A stretch of 64,000 bases of DNA from positions 89,666 through 153,665 of the forward strand of contig CACEHR010000002.1 of the NCBI GenBank assembly GCA_902559395.1. Reading direction: 5' to 3'. The translations under genes and the position numbers were made by a program. Positions within the stretch are counted from its first letter, which is position 1. Every line of letters starts with the position of its first letter. The notes beneath the pieces were generated by a model. The model was not told the DNA's origin, made no database searches, and worked only from the letters and a program-made list of their open reading frames with translations. Positions 34,672-43,301 of the stretch are shown here, in pieces. This stretch comes from an uncultured Pelagibacteraceae bacterium. GTDB taxonomy: Bacteria > Pseudomonadota > Alphaproteobacteria > Pelagibacterales > Pelagibacteraceae.

Positions 34672-35199
34672 CTAATGCCCTGGAAATTCAATTAAATTCT
34701 CAACTTTATAATTGTTTTTAACTAAATTATCTGATCCACCTAGATCAAAAAGGTTTATTACAAATACAAATGCTGAAACTTTACCTTTCGAAATTTCAAC
34801 TAACTTTGCGGCTGCTTCAGCCGTACCCCCAGTTGCAATAAGATCATCAATTATCAAAACCTCATCTTTGTCATTTATAGAATCCTTGTGCACTTCTATT
34901 GTTGCGGTTCCATATTCAAGCTCAAAATCTACCGAGTGAACATCTGCTGGCAGTTTATTTTTTTTTCGAAGCATAATAAATGGTTTTTTAAGAACAAAAG
35001 AAACAGCTGATGCAAATACAAAACCTCTAGATTCAATGGCTGCTATTTTCGTAAAATTATAATTTTTTGATCTTTCAATGATTTGATTAATTGTCTCTGC
35101 AAACGCATTTTCATCTTTGATTAAGGTAGTTATATCTCTAAATAAAATGCCTTTTTTTGGATAATCAGGAATAGATCTAATATAATCTTTTAAATTCAT
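34672..35199 (-). CDS. apt: Adenine phosphoribosyltransferase
   Basis: A 175-residue PRTase: DYIRSIPDYPKKGILFRDIT at the N-terminus, AAIESRGFVFASAV in the middle, and the PRPP loop VLIIDDLIATGGTAEAA near residue 120, all characteristic of Apt. It makes AMP from adenine and PRPP. The start is ATG at 35197-35199; a longer in-frame start at 35262 adds a hydrophobic stretch and would overlap mtnP. The divergent mtnP releases adenine, so the pair makes functional sense. Confidence 0.92.
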   Translation of the reverse strand: MNLKDYIRSIPDYPKKGILFRDITTLIKDENAFAETINQIIERSKNYNFTKIAAIESRGFVFASAVSFVLKKPFIMLRKKNKLPADVHSVDFELEYGTATIEVHKDSINDKDEVLIIDDLIATGGTAEAAAKLVEISKGKVSAFVFVINLFDLGGSDNLVKNNYKVENLIEFPGH

Positions 35200-35240
35200 A
35201 ATAGTTAAATATAAAAGTATAAATAAATAATTTTTAAAGT

Positions 35241-36113
35241 ATGACAACAAATAAATTAGCAATAATTGGTGGCAGTGGCCTCTATGATGTTGAGGAATTC
35301 AAAGAAAGAGAGTTACTTGATTTACAAACACCCTGGGGAAAACCATCTGATCAGATTTTAAAAACCAAATATAATGGTAAAGAAGTTTACTTTTTACCAA
35401 GACACGGTAGGGGACACTTTGTTTCTCCTTCAAATATAAATTTTAGAGCAAATATAGATGCACTTAAGCAGCTAGGCGTAACGGATATAATCTCTGTATC
35501 AGCTGTTGGTTCTCTTAAAGAAAATTTACCTCCAGGAAAATTTGTAATTGTAGATCAATTTATCGATAGGACTTTTGCAAGAAATAAAACTTTTTTTGAT
35601 GATGAGATTGTTGCCCATGTATCAATGGCTCATCCAACTTCAAATGGTTTGATGAATGCATGTGAAGATGCAATAAAAAAATCAAATATAGATTATCAAA
35701 GAAACGGAACTTATGTTGTTATGGAAGGGCCCCAATTTTCAACATTAGCAGAATCTAATTTATATAGATCTTGGAAAGCAGATGTTATCGGAATGACCAA
35801 CATGCCTGAAGCAAAACTCGCAAGAGAGGCAGAAATAAGATATGCATCGGTTTCAATGGTTACAGATTTTGATTGTTGGCACCCAGATCATGAAAACGTT
35901 GATGTTCAACAAGTAATTAAAGTTTTGTTAGGAAATGCTGAGAAAGCAAAAGTGATGATTAAAAATTTAATTGATAATTTCGAGAACTATATAGATCCAA
36001 ATGATCCAACTAATAATTGCTTAGATGTAGCTATTATTACTGCTCCAGAAAAACGAACCCAAAAAACAATTGAGAAACTTAAAACAGTAGCAGGTAGAGT
36101 TTTTAATAAATGA
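35241..36113 (+). CDS. mtnP: 5'-methylthioadenosine phosphorylase
   Basis: A 290-residue purine-nucleoside-phosphorylase-fold enzyme. Motifs are IIGGSGLYDV, the phosphate-binding PRHGRGH, MEGPQFSTLAESNLYR, the purine-binding IGMTNMPEAKLAREAE, and VTDFDCWH. It splits methylthioadenosine into adenine and 5-methylthioribose-1-phosphate. The next gene begins in a 4-base ATGA overlap, and mtnA comes after it. MTA would come from the SpeD-SpeE protein encoded at 41307 and from other SAM-dependent reactions. Confidence 0.92.
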   Translation: MTTNKLAIIGGSGLYDVEEFKERELLDLQTPWGKPSDQILKTKYNGKEVYFLPRHGRGHFVSPSNINFRANIDALKQLGVTDIISVSAVGSLKENLPPGKFVIVDQFIDRTFARNKTFFDDEIVAHVSMAHPTSNGLMNACEDAIKKSNIDYQRNGTYVVMEGPQFSTLAESNLYRSWKADVIGMTNMPEAKLAREAEIRYASVSMVTDFDCWHPDHENVDVQQVIKVLLGNAEKAKVMIKNLIDNFENYIDPNDPTNNCLDVAIITAPEKRTQKTIEKLKTVAGRVFNK

Positions 36114-37048
36114 AAATAAAATTAATATTAATTTTATTACTTTTTTTAAATAATATTGCTTTTGCTAAAACTAAATTTGAAAAAAGATTTGAGAAAGATT
36201 TAAATAAAATTTCAAAATTAAATTCCTTTGTGGATAACGAAGGTAATCCTTATGAATTAGATGAAAATATTAATAAAGATAAAACAATCATAATAATTTA
36301 CACACATGGTGCTAGCGGAAGTGATAGGAAAGTTGAAGGATGCAATAAGTTTTGGCGGAAAATACCACAAATAATATATCAATTAGATGGAATAAAAATA
36401 AAAGATTATACCATCAAAACATATCAATTATGTTCGGGAGCACGAGGGTGGACTCAAAAAGAAGAAGATAAATTTTGGGAGATATATGACAAAAATAATC
36501 AGGAAGTTAAAAGCGTTCTAAATCTTAAAGATAAAAATGGAGTTTTGTTGATTGATAAATGGGCAGGCACAACTAAAAGAAAAGTTATGAAACTAAAAAT
36601 TGATGAATTTAGAAAAAATGGTTTTAAAAACATTGTGCTTTCAGGACAATCAGCTGGTGGCTGGGCATCTCTTGTTTTGAAGTCAAATTTTCCATCCGAA
36701 ATTGATGGAGTAATAGCATTTCATCCTGCAAGATCTGGAAAATTTGCAAAAACCAAAAAACCTCACAATGGTTGGGTAAATTGGAGAAAATACAAAATTT
36801 CATTAATCAGAGTAGAAAAATTAGATAATGTTTTAGTTTATGCTCATGAAAAAGATAAGTTTGAAAATACAAAAACTTTAAAATTTTTATCTGAATCAAA
36901 AAATGTAAAATTTTTGGATGTGAGTGATACAAAATGTAAAGGTAAAATTACAACAGCTGGGTATCATGCAATAAGTATATCAGATTGTTTTGCAAGCCAA
37001 GATCCAAGAGCAAAAGAAATTATTAAATACTTAAAACAAATTTATTAA
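36110..37048 (+). CDS. Secreted alpha/beta hydrolase-like protein between mtnP and mtnA
   Basis: A 312-residue protein with a signal peptide (core LILILLLFLNNIAFA). The mature part is a hydrolase fold: IIIYTHGASGSDRKVEGC near the oxyanion region, LSGQSAGGWASLVL as nucleophile elbow with Ser near residue 183, an acid region EKDKFENTK, and a closing YHAISISDCF with the candidate His. Three cysteines suggest a disulfide. Its substrate is unknown. It is fully embedded in the mtn operon (4 bp overlap before, 1 bp gap after), which is odd for an exported enzyme. Confidence 0.75.
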   Translation: MKIKLILILLLFLNNIAFAKTKFEKRFEKDLNKISKLNSFVDNEGNPYELDENINKDKTIIIIYTHGASGSDRKVEGCNKFWRKIPQIIYQLDGIKIKDYTIKTYQLCSGARGWTQKEEDKFWEIYDKNNQEVKSVLNLKDKNGVLLIDKWAGTTKRKVMKLKIDEFRKNGFKNIVLSGQSAGGWASLVLKSNFPSEIDGVIAFHPARSGKFAKTKKPHNGWVNWRKYKISLIRVEKLDNVLVYAHEKDKFENTKTLKFLSESKNVKFLDVSDTKCKGKITTAGYHAISISDCFASQDPRAKEIIKYLKQIY

Positions 37049-37049
37049 G

Positions 37050-38123
37050 ATGAAAATTAAAGGCAAAGAATATCGAACGATTTGGCATGAAGATAAAGGG
37101 GTTAAAATAATTGACCAAACTAAGCTACCACACAATTTTGTTATTAAAGAATTAAAGACAGTAAAAGACGCAATTAATGCAATAAAGGTAATGGAGGTAA
37201 GAGGTGCCCCGCTAATTGGAGCAACTGCTGCTTATGGAATCGTTTTAGCTATTCAAGAGAGTAATGATCCTGAATTTATTAAGAAAAGTTCAGATGAATT
37301 AATTCAATCTAGACCTACTGCTATAAATCTAAAATGGGGAGTAGATCGTATGACGAAAAAATTATCTGGCATTAATAGTGATCAAATTTTAGACATAGCT
37401 CTAAAAGAAGCTAAAGAAATATGTGATGAAGATGAAAAATTTTGTGAAAATATAGGTATTAATGGATTAAAACTTATCGAAGAAATTTACAACAAGAAAA
37501 AAAGTACAGTAAATATTTTAACTCATTGCAATGCAGGCTGGTTAGCAACTATTAATTGGGGAACAGCAACTTCACCAATTTATCATGCTCAAAAAAAAGG
37601 AATTCCAATCCATGTATGGGTTGATGAAACAAGGCCAAGAAACCAAGGTGCAAATTTAACTTCATATGAGTTAAATGAGGAAGAAATTCCCAATACTATA
37701 ATTGCTGACAATACCGGAGGTATTTTAATGCAGAGAGGTGAAGTTGATATGTGTATTGTTGGAACTGATAGAACTTTATCAAATGGAGATGTATGTAATA
37801 AAATTGGAACTTATTTAAAAGCTCTAGCCGCCTATGATAATAATGTTCCTTTTTATGTAGCACTTCCAAGTTCAACAATTGATTGGAATATTAAAGATGC
37901 TAAAGACATTCCTATTGAAGAAAGAAATTCTGAGGAATTATCTCATATGGAGGGGATTGATGAAAATAATCAAGTTAAGAAAGTTTTGATATACCCACAA
38001 AAAAGTAAAGCAATGAATTTAGCTTTTGATGTTACACCTGCAAAATATGTAACAGGCTTGATTACAGAAAGAGGGATTTGTGTGGCCTCATCTGACGGTT
38101 TAAAACAATTATTTAGGAAATAA
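37050..38123 (+). CDS. mtnA: S-methyl-5-thioribose-1-phosphate isomerase
   Basis: A 357-residue eIF2B-like sugar phosphate isomerase. Motifs include MEVRGAPLIGATAAYG, the catalytic Cys in LTHCNAGWLAT near residue 158, VDETRPRNQGANLTSYEL, and the catalytic Asp in IVGTDRTLSNGDVCNKIGTY near residue 240. It converts methylthioribose-1-phosphate to methylthioribulose-1-phosphate. Following enzymes of the full methionine salvage route (mtnC, mtnD) are not seen in this window. The last 11 bp overlap the convergent DUF1015 gene. Confidence 0.93.
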   Translation: MKIKGKEYRTIWHEDKGVKIIDQTKLPHNFVIKELKTVKDAINAIKVMEVRGAPLIGATAAYGIVLAIQESNDPEFIKKSSDELIQSRPTAINLKWGVDRMTKKLSGINSDQILDIALKEAKEICDEDEKFCENIGINGLKLIEEIYNKKKSTVNILTHCNAGWLATINWGTATSPIYHAQKKGIPIHVWVDETRPRNQGANLTSYELNEEEIPNTIIADNTGGILMQRGEVDMCIVGTDRTLSNGDVCNKIGTYLKALAAYDNNVPFYVALPSSTIDWNIKDAKDIPIEERNSEELSHMEGIDENNQVKKVLIYPQKSKAMNLAFDVTPAKYVTGLITERGICVASSDGLKQLFRK

Positions 38124-39216
38124 TTTTAGAGGAAATTAATCCATCGAGTGGTTTTGGGTGAAACCATGTTGATTTTTGCGGCATAAATTTTCTCTTTTCG
38201 GCAAAAGATATAACTTGTGAAATATTAGTAGGATATAACTTGAATGCTAAGTCGTATTTTTTAGAGTTTACAAAATTTTCTAAGACTTTTTTGCCTTTAA
38301 AACCTGATACAAATTTAATATTTTTATTATTTTTTAATAATTTATTTAATATTAATTTTCTCAATATAGTGACATCCAATTCCTTTGATTGCTTGAATAG
38401 CTGAAGTGTATGCCACTTTTTATTTATATACATTCCAATTTGGTTTTGTTTAAGCTTTTTATTCTTTTTAGAAATATTTAAAGAAAAGTGCTTTAAAATT
38501 ATTTTTTTTATTTTTTCAAATTTCAATTTAGTTTTTATAACTCTATTGTAATCCAGTATGTTTACTTGCTTATCGGGAAAGGCAATTATCATAGGAGCAA
38601 TTTTTTTTTTACTTTTTAACATAGCCTGTATCCTATGATGTCCATCACATATGTATATTTTCTTAATATTTTTAATATAATTTTTAAGTAATTTTTCTGT
38701 ATTTTCTTTTTTAATTACCCAAAGTTCATGCCTACACTTATCCTCAGATTTAAAATTATAATCAGGCTTACATTTAAAAATATTACTTAATTTCTTTAAA
38801 GAATTTGGTTTAGATTTATATGTTGTGTATATAGGGCTTATTTGACTATTAAATTTTAATAATTGCTCTTTTCTTTTTTTTGTCCTTTCCATAAAGGTTT
38901 CTTCATGACCTAATATTTTTTTGTCATCATAATTTTCTAAATTAATTTTTCCAACTATCCCAAGTAATTTTTTTTTGTTGTACGTTATTCGATATAAATA
39001 GAAATGATTAGATCGATCTTGTTGAATAATGCCTTTATCACTTAGACTTTGAAGTATTTTTTTTGATTTATTTATGTTTGTAGCATTTAATAAATTAACA
39101 AAATTTAATTTTTTGGTTAGCTTGTAATTATTAAGATAACTTAAGTTTGGAGATGTAACTTGTTTTGCAAATCTTTTTTTAGGTCTTATTCCGCTAAATG
39201 GTTTAATGAGACTCAA
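38113..39216 (-). CDS. DUF1015 family protein
   Basis: A 367-residue protein with the DUF1015 hallmark CDGHHRIQAML near residue 193, preceded by VIKKENTEKLLKNYIK. The N-terminus PFSGIRPKKRFAKQVTSPNL also fits. The family is distantly ParB-like in its short motif, but no activity is known. The start is TTG at 39214-39216, 8 bp after the trpB2 stop. It is unusually lysine-rich. It overlaps mtnA at the 3' end by 11 bp. Confidence 0.75.
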   Translation of the reverse strand: MSLIKPFSGIRPKKRFAKQVTSPNLSYLNNYKLTKKLNFVNLLNATNINKSKKILQSLSDKGIIQQDRSNHFYLYRITYNKKKLLGIVGKINLENYDDKKILGHEETFMERTKKRKEQLLKFNSQISPIYTTYKSKPNSLKKLSNIFKCKPDYNFKSEDKCRHELWVIKKENTEKLLKNYIKNIKKIYICDGHHRIQAMLKSKKKIAPMIIAFPDKQVNILDYNRVIKTKLKFEKIKKIILKHFSLNISKKNKKLKQNQIGMYINKKWHTLQLFKQSKELDVTILRKLILNKLLKNNKNIKFVSGFKGKKVLENFVNSKKYDLAFKLYPTNISQVISFAEKRKFMPQKSTWFHPKPLDGLISSKIIS

Positions 39217-39224
39217 TTTTAAAA

Positions 39225-40586
39225 TTAAGCAATTTTTGGAAGTTCCTCTAATGCTTTATCTACACTAGCTTGATCAAATTTATCTTCAGCTAAATTTCCT
39301 TCAAAGAAATCTCCATAAGCTTTCATATCAAAATGACCATGTCCACAAAGATTAAATAAAATTGATTTGGTTTCACCATTCTTTTTACATTCTAGTGCCG
39401 CGTCTACTGCGCCTTTAACAGCATGAGTTGCCTCTGGAGCAGGAACTATTCCCTCAGTTCTTGCAAAGTTAACACCTGCTTCAAAACATTCTTTTTGGCC
39501 ATATGATTTTGCTTCTATCGCACCGATTTCTTTTAGATGACTCACCATTGGTGCCATTGCATGATATCTTAATCCTCCAGAGTGAGTTGCTGGTGGAATA
39601 AATTGAGATCCTAATGTATGAGTTTTCATTAACGGTGTTAGTCTTCCAGTGTCACCAAAATCATAAACAAATTTACCTTTTGTAAGTGAAGGACAAGATT
39701 TTGGTTCACATGCTATAACCCTAGTTTTTTTTCCTTCTCTAAAGTTTTTACCTATGAAAGGAAAAACTAATCCTGAAAAATTACTTCCACCACCTGTACA
39801 ACCTACTAGTATATCTGGGTAATCATCAGCCATCTCCATTTGAAGTAAAGCTTCATTACCAACTATTGTTTGATGCATAAGAACATGATTTAAAACACTG
39901 CCAAGTGCATATTTAGTATCAGGATTCTTTGCTGCCATTTCTACTGCTTCTGAAATAGCAATACCTAAGCTACCAGTATTATTTGGATCTTTTGCTAAAA
40001 TAGCTTTTCCACTTTCAGTTTCATCTGATGGACTAGCAACACACCTCGCACCATATGTTTGCATTACTAATTTCCTATATGGTTTTTGTTCAAAACTGAC
40101 TTTAACCATATAAACATCTAATTCTATTCCAAACAATTTACATGCAAAGGCAAGTGAAGTTCCCCATTGACCAGCACCTGTTTCTGTAGTTATTTTTTTT
40201 GTACCTTCCTCTTTATTATAAAAAGCTTGTGCAACTGCTGTATTAGGCTTGTGGCTTCCTGATGGACTTACTCCCTCATATTTATAATAAATTTTTGCAG
40301 GTGTATCTAAAAATTTTTCTAATTTTCTAGCTCTATAAAGTGGAGAAGGTCTCCATTGTTTATAAATATCTCTTACAGGTTCAGGGATTTCAATCTCTCT
40401 ATCCTGAGAAACTTCTTGTCCTATTAAAGCCATAGGAAACAAAGGAGCTAAATCATCTGGACCTATAGGTTTAAGAGTTCCTGGATGTAAAACTGGATCT
40501 AGAGGTTTAGGAAGGTCTGCAGCAATATTATACCAAGTTTTTGGCATTTTGCTTTCTTCTAAAAAGTATTTAATAGTATCTGACAT
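39225..40586 (-). CDS. trpB2: TrpB2-type tryptophan synthase beta-like enzyme
   Basis: A 453-residue PLP enzyme of the TrpB2 branch, which is longer at the N-terminus than TrpB1. The PLP lysine lies in SGSHKPNTAVAQ near residue 113, with ETGAGQWGTSLA as the catalytic Glu region and GCTGGGSNFSG as the phosphate loop. NLCGHGHFDMKAY closes the active site. It condenses indole with serine, but some TrpB2 enzymes use other acceptors. There is no trpA nearby. It heads the unit with DUF1015. Confidence 0.9.
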   Translation of the reverse strand: MSDTIKYFLEESKMPKTWYNIAADLPKPLDPVLHPGTLKPIGPDDLAPLFPMALIGQEVSQDREIEIPEPVRDIYKQWRPSPLYRARKLEKFLDTPAKIYYKYEGVSPSGSHKPNTAVAQAFYNKEEGTKKITTETGAGQWGTSLAFACKLFGIELDVYMVKVSFEQKPYRKLVMQTYGARCVASPSDETESGKAILAKDPNNTGSLGIAISEAVEMAAKNPDTKYALGSVLNHVLMHQTIVGNEALLQMEMADDYPDILVGCTGGGSNFSGLVFPFIGKNFREGKKTRVIACEPKSCPSLTKGKFVYDFGDTGRLTPLMKTHTLGSQFIPPATHSGGLRYHAMAPMVSHLKEIGAIEAKSYGQKECFEAGVNFARTEGIVPAPEATHAVKGAVDAALECKKNGETKSILFNLCGHGHFDMKAYGDFFEGNLAEDKFDQASVDKALEELPKIA

Positions 40587-40642
40587 GTTTTATTTTTTAT
40601 ATAGTTTGTTATTTATCAGCTTTAAAATCAAGTATTTTTTAT

Positions 40643-41302
40643 ATGAATAATAAAAAGCTAGAAGTTATTGAATTTTCAAAAAAGCTTAATAACACTAATT
40701 TATCACCATTAAGATCAGGCAATATTTCTGTAAGAACCCAAATTGATGGTGAGGATGGATTTTATATTACTCCATCTGGAATTAAATATGAAAACTTAAA
40801 AGAAGAAGACATAGTTTTTTTATCAAATGAAAAAGAATATGATTTTCTAAAAATTTTTAATTCTGGATTAAACCCATCTTCTGAATGGAGATTTCATCAA
40901 GACATTTATAAAAATAAAAGAGAGGCAAAAGCTATAGTTCATGCTCATTCGACTCACGCTACTGCAATTTCAACTCACAGGAAACCAATACCACCTTTCC
41001 ATTACATGATAGCATTAATGGGTGGTGAGGATATTAAGTGTGCAGAATATGCAACTTTTGGCACAAAAGAATTATCCAACAATATAATTAAAGCTCTTGA
41101 AAATAGGAAAGCATGTTTAATGGCAAATCACGGTCAGATTGCATTTGGGGATTCTTTAAGCAAGGCATTTGAACTTGCACAAGAATTAGAAAATATTTGC
41201 CATCAATACTTTCTTGCACTAAAACTTGGACAACCTAAGAATTTATCTTTTGCAGAAATGCAAAAAATATTAGAAAAAGTTAAAGGTTATAAAAAGGGAT
41301 AA
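40643..41302 (+). CDS. Class II aldolase/adducin-family protein (candidate MTA-derived aldolase)
   Basis: A 219-residue metal-dependent aldolase fold. Metal ligands are two His in VHAHSTHATAIS near residue 95 and one in MANHGQIAFG near residue 155; the catalytic Glu is probably in SSEWRFH near residue 78. The family covers fuculose-1-phosphate aldolase, MtnB dehydratase, and the MTA-shunt aldolase that splits methylthioribulose-1-phosphate into dihydroxyacetone phosphate and methylthioacetaldehyde. Neighbouring mtnA and speDE favour the last role. It ends 4 bases before speDE, so the two are coupled. Confidence 0.78.
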   Translation: MNNKKLEVIEFSKKLNNTNLSPLRSGNISVRTQIDGEDGFYITPSGIKYENLKEEDIVFLSNEKEYDFLKIFNSGLNPSSEWRFHQDIYKNKREAKAIVHAHSTHATAISTHRKPIPPFHYMIALMGGEDIKCAEYATFGTKELSNNIIKALENRKACLMANHGQIAFGDSLSKAFELAQELENICHQYFLALKLGQPKNLSFAEMQKILEKVKGYKKG

Positions 41303-41306
41303 TAAA

Positions 41307-42347
41307 TTGACCAAAGTTGGAGAACATATAACTCTAGATATAATTGGAACTACTAAAGAGTATGATCCATCTGTTTTTGAAAAAGTGATTAAGGAAATTG
41401 CAAAAGCTGCAAAAGTTACAATTTTAAACATTTCAAAATATAAATTTGAACCACAAGGATTTACAATTTTAGCATTATTGGCCGAAAGTCATATAAGTTT
41501 TCATACATTTCCTGAAAAAGGAATTATTAGTTTTGATTTCTTTACTTGTGGAAAAGTAAATCCATCAGTTGCAATTGATATAATAAAAAAAGAATTTGAA
41601 CACAAAAGAATAGTTAAAAAAGAATTTAATAGAGATACCAAATCTCTTTATCATGATATTTATAGCTCACCAGGTTTACAAAAATCTTATGTAGTAAATG
41701 ATGTGTTAGAAGATTTTAAATCTAAAGTAGGTCAACACATAGAAATTTTAGATTTAGAGCAATTTGGAAAATCTTTATTTATTGATGGTGAAATACAAGT
41801 TGCTGCTACTGATGAGCATTTATACAGTTCTACGTTCGTTGGCTCTGGTTTAAATTTAAACAAAGATAATGAAAGAGCTGCTATCATAGGTGGTGGTGAT
41901 GGTGGAGTAGCAAGAGAATGTATTTCAAAAAATTTTAACTTTGTAGATTGGTACGAACTTGATCCTGAAGTTGTAGATGTTTGTAATAAACACCTTGGAG
42001 ATATTGGAAAAAAAGCAACTGAAAAAAATTCTGTAAAATGTGTTTGGGGTGATGCTTTCGAAAGTATTAAATCAGTTGGTGATGATAGTTATGATCATAT
42101 TTTTGTTGATCTAAATGATGATCAATTTTGTATAGATTTAGCCGCGAAGAATATGGATTCCCTTGTAAGAATTTTAAAACCTAAAGGAGTTATTACTGCT
42201 CAAGTTGGAAGTCAGGATAAAAAACCACAACAGGTTGAAAATTGGTTGAATGTCTTTAATCAAAATTTTGGAAATGCAAAATTATCAAGAGTTTATATAC
42301 CTAGTTTTGATTGCTCTTGGAATTTTTCTTCCTCAATAAATCATTAA
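41307..42347 (+). CDS. speDE: Fused S-adenosylmethionine decarboxylase and spermidine synthase (SpeD-SpeE)
   Basis: A 346-residue fusion. Residues about 1-115 are prokaryotic SpeD: LLAESHISFHTFPEKG has the E60-S61 autocleavage site that yields a pyruvoyl group, His66 and a Cys81 in FFTCG complete the active site. Residues about 120-346 are a spermidine synthase: YHDIYSSPG, AAIIGGGDGGVARE, and FVDLNDDQF. The decarboxylated SAM made by the first domain would feed the second, which makes spermidine and MTA. The start is TTG (41307). After cleavage the alpha chain would carry SpeE, so most of the protein stays joined. Confidence 0.88.
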   Translation: MTKVGEHITLDIIGTTKEYDPSVFEKVIKEIAKAAKVTILNISKYKFEPQGFTILALLAESHISFHTFPEKGIISFDFFTCGKVNPSVAIDIIKKEFEHKRIVKKEFNRDTKSLYHDIYSSPGLQKSYVVNDVLEDFKSKVGQHIEILDLEQFGKSLFIDGEIQVAATDEHLYSSTFVGSGLNLNKDNERAAIIGGGDGGVARECISKNFNFVDWYELDPEVVDVCNKHLGDIGKKATEKNSVKCVWGDAFESIKSVGDDSYDHIFVDLNDDQFCIDLAAKNMDSLVRILKPKGVITAQVGSQDKKPQQVENWLNVFNQNFGNAKLSRVYIPSFDCSWNFSSSINH

Positions 42348-42405
42348 TTTTTCTTTTTTCTTTTTTAAATTTGTGAAATAATTCTACAAATTAAAGGAGA
42401 AAATA

Positions 42406-43257
42406 ATGAATATATTCAAAAAAACTATTTTAACAGTTCTTGCTTCTTTATTTATCATTGGAAACGTTTCTGCTGAAAAAATAAAAATTGGAACTGAAGG
42501 CGCTTATCCTCCATGGAATTCAAAAGATGCTTCAGGAAATCTTATTGGTTTTGAGGTAGAGCTAGCTCAAGAACTTTGCACAATTATGAAATATGAGTGC
42601 ACAATTGTTGAACAAGATTGGGATGGAATGATTCCTGCTCTAGTAATGAGAAAGTTTGATGCAATAATGGCTGGAATGTCTATTACTGCCGAAAGACAAA
42701 AAACAATTACTTTTTCACAAGGTTATGCTGATGAGGTAGCTTCTCTAGCAGTAATGAAAGGTTCAAGTTTAGAGGGCATGGATACTCCAGAAGGTATTAA
42801 TTTATCATTAGGTGGATCTGATGTTAAAAAAGCTCTTAAAACATTAACAGGAGCACTTGCTGGTAAAACTGTTTGTACTCAAACAGGAACAATTCACCAA
42901 AACTTTTTAGAGTCTGGTGATGTAGGAAGTGTAAATGTTAGAACTTATAAAACTCAAGATGAAGTTAACCTAGACCTTACTTCTGGAAGATGTGACGTTG
43001 CTTTAGCTGCAGCGGTAGCATTTACAGATTATGCAGACAAATCAGGTAAACCAGTTGTATTAGTTGGACCAACTTTTTCAGGTGGTGCATTTGGTAACGG
43101 TGTAGGTGTTGGTATCAGACAAGGTAGCGATAGTGCTATTGGAAAAAGAGATGCCAAAATCTTAAAAGACTTTAATAAAGCAATTGATAAAGCTAGAAAA
43201 CAAGGAATTATTAGCAAACTTGCTATTAAGCACTTTGGTTTCGACGCTTCTATGTAA
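42406..43257 (+). CDS. Polar amino acid ABC transporter, binding protein (HisJ/ArtJ type)
   Basis: A 283-residue family 3 binding protein: signal peptide with core ILTVLASLFIIGNVSA (cleavage near residue 23), then KIKIGTEGAYPPWN, FEVELAQELCTIMKYECTIVEQDWDGMIPAL, and MAGMSITAERQKTITFSQGY, the classic HisJ/LAO pattern. The ligand is likely a basic or related polar amino acid; the pocket cannot be read more closely by eye. An AAGGAG site precedes the ATG. A perfect hairpin follows the stop before the first permease gene. Confidence 0.9.
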   Translation: MNIFKKTILTVLASLFIIGNVSAEKIKIGTEGAYPPWNSKDASGNLIGFEVELAQELCTIMKYECTIVEQDWDGMIPALVMRKFDAIMAGMSITAERQKTITFSQGYADEVASLAVMKGSSLEGMDTPEGINLSLGGSDVKKALKTLTGALAGKTVCTQTGTIHQNFLESGDVGSVNVRTYKTQDEVNLDLTSGRCDVALAAAVAFTDYADKSGKPVVLVGPTFSGGAFGNGVGVGIRQGSDSAIGKRDAKILKDFNKAIDKARKQGIISKLAIKHFGFDASM

Positions 43258-43270
43258 TTCATTTAAGATC

Positions 43271-43295
43271 TGGCGACTATAATATATAGTCGCCA
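43271..43295 (+). terminator. Hairpin between amino acid binding protein and permease genes
   Basis: A perfect 10-bp stem, 43271-43280 with 43286-43295 (TGGCGACTAT/ATAGTCGCCA), with a 5-base loop. There is no T-run after it, and the permease ATG comes 6 bases later without a Shine-Dalgarno. It would stabilise the binding protein mRNA and may restrain permease translation rather than act as a full terminator. Confidence 0.65.
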
Positions 43296-43301
43296 ATCTA
43301 T

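Noticed and set aside
35200..35262. Longer apt frame with a hydrophobic N-terminus.
   Set aside because: Adds an AT-rich hydrophobic stretch that overlaps mtnP; Apt is a cytoplasmic enzyme and starts at the ATG at 35199.
38113..39216. ParB-like nuclease or plasmid partition role for the DUF1015 gene.
   Set aside because: Only the short DGHHR motif is shared; there is no DNA-binding domain and no partition partner.
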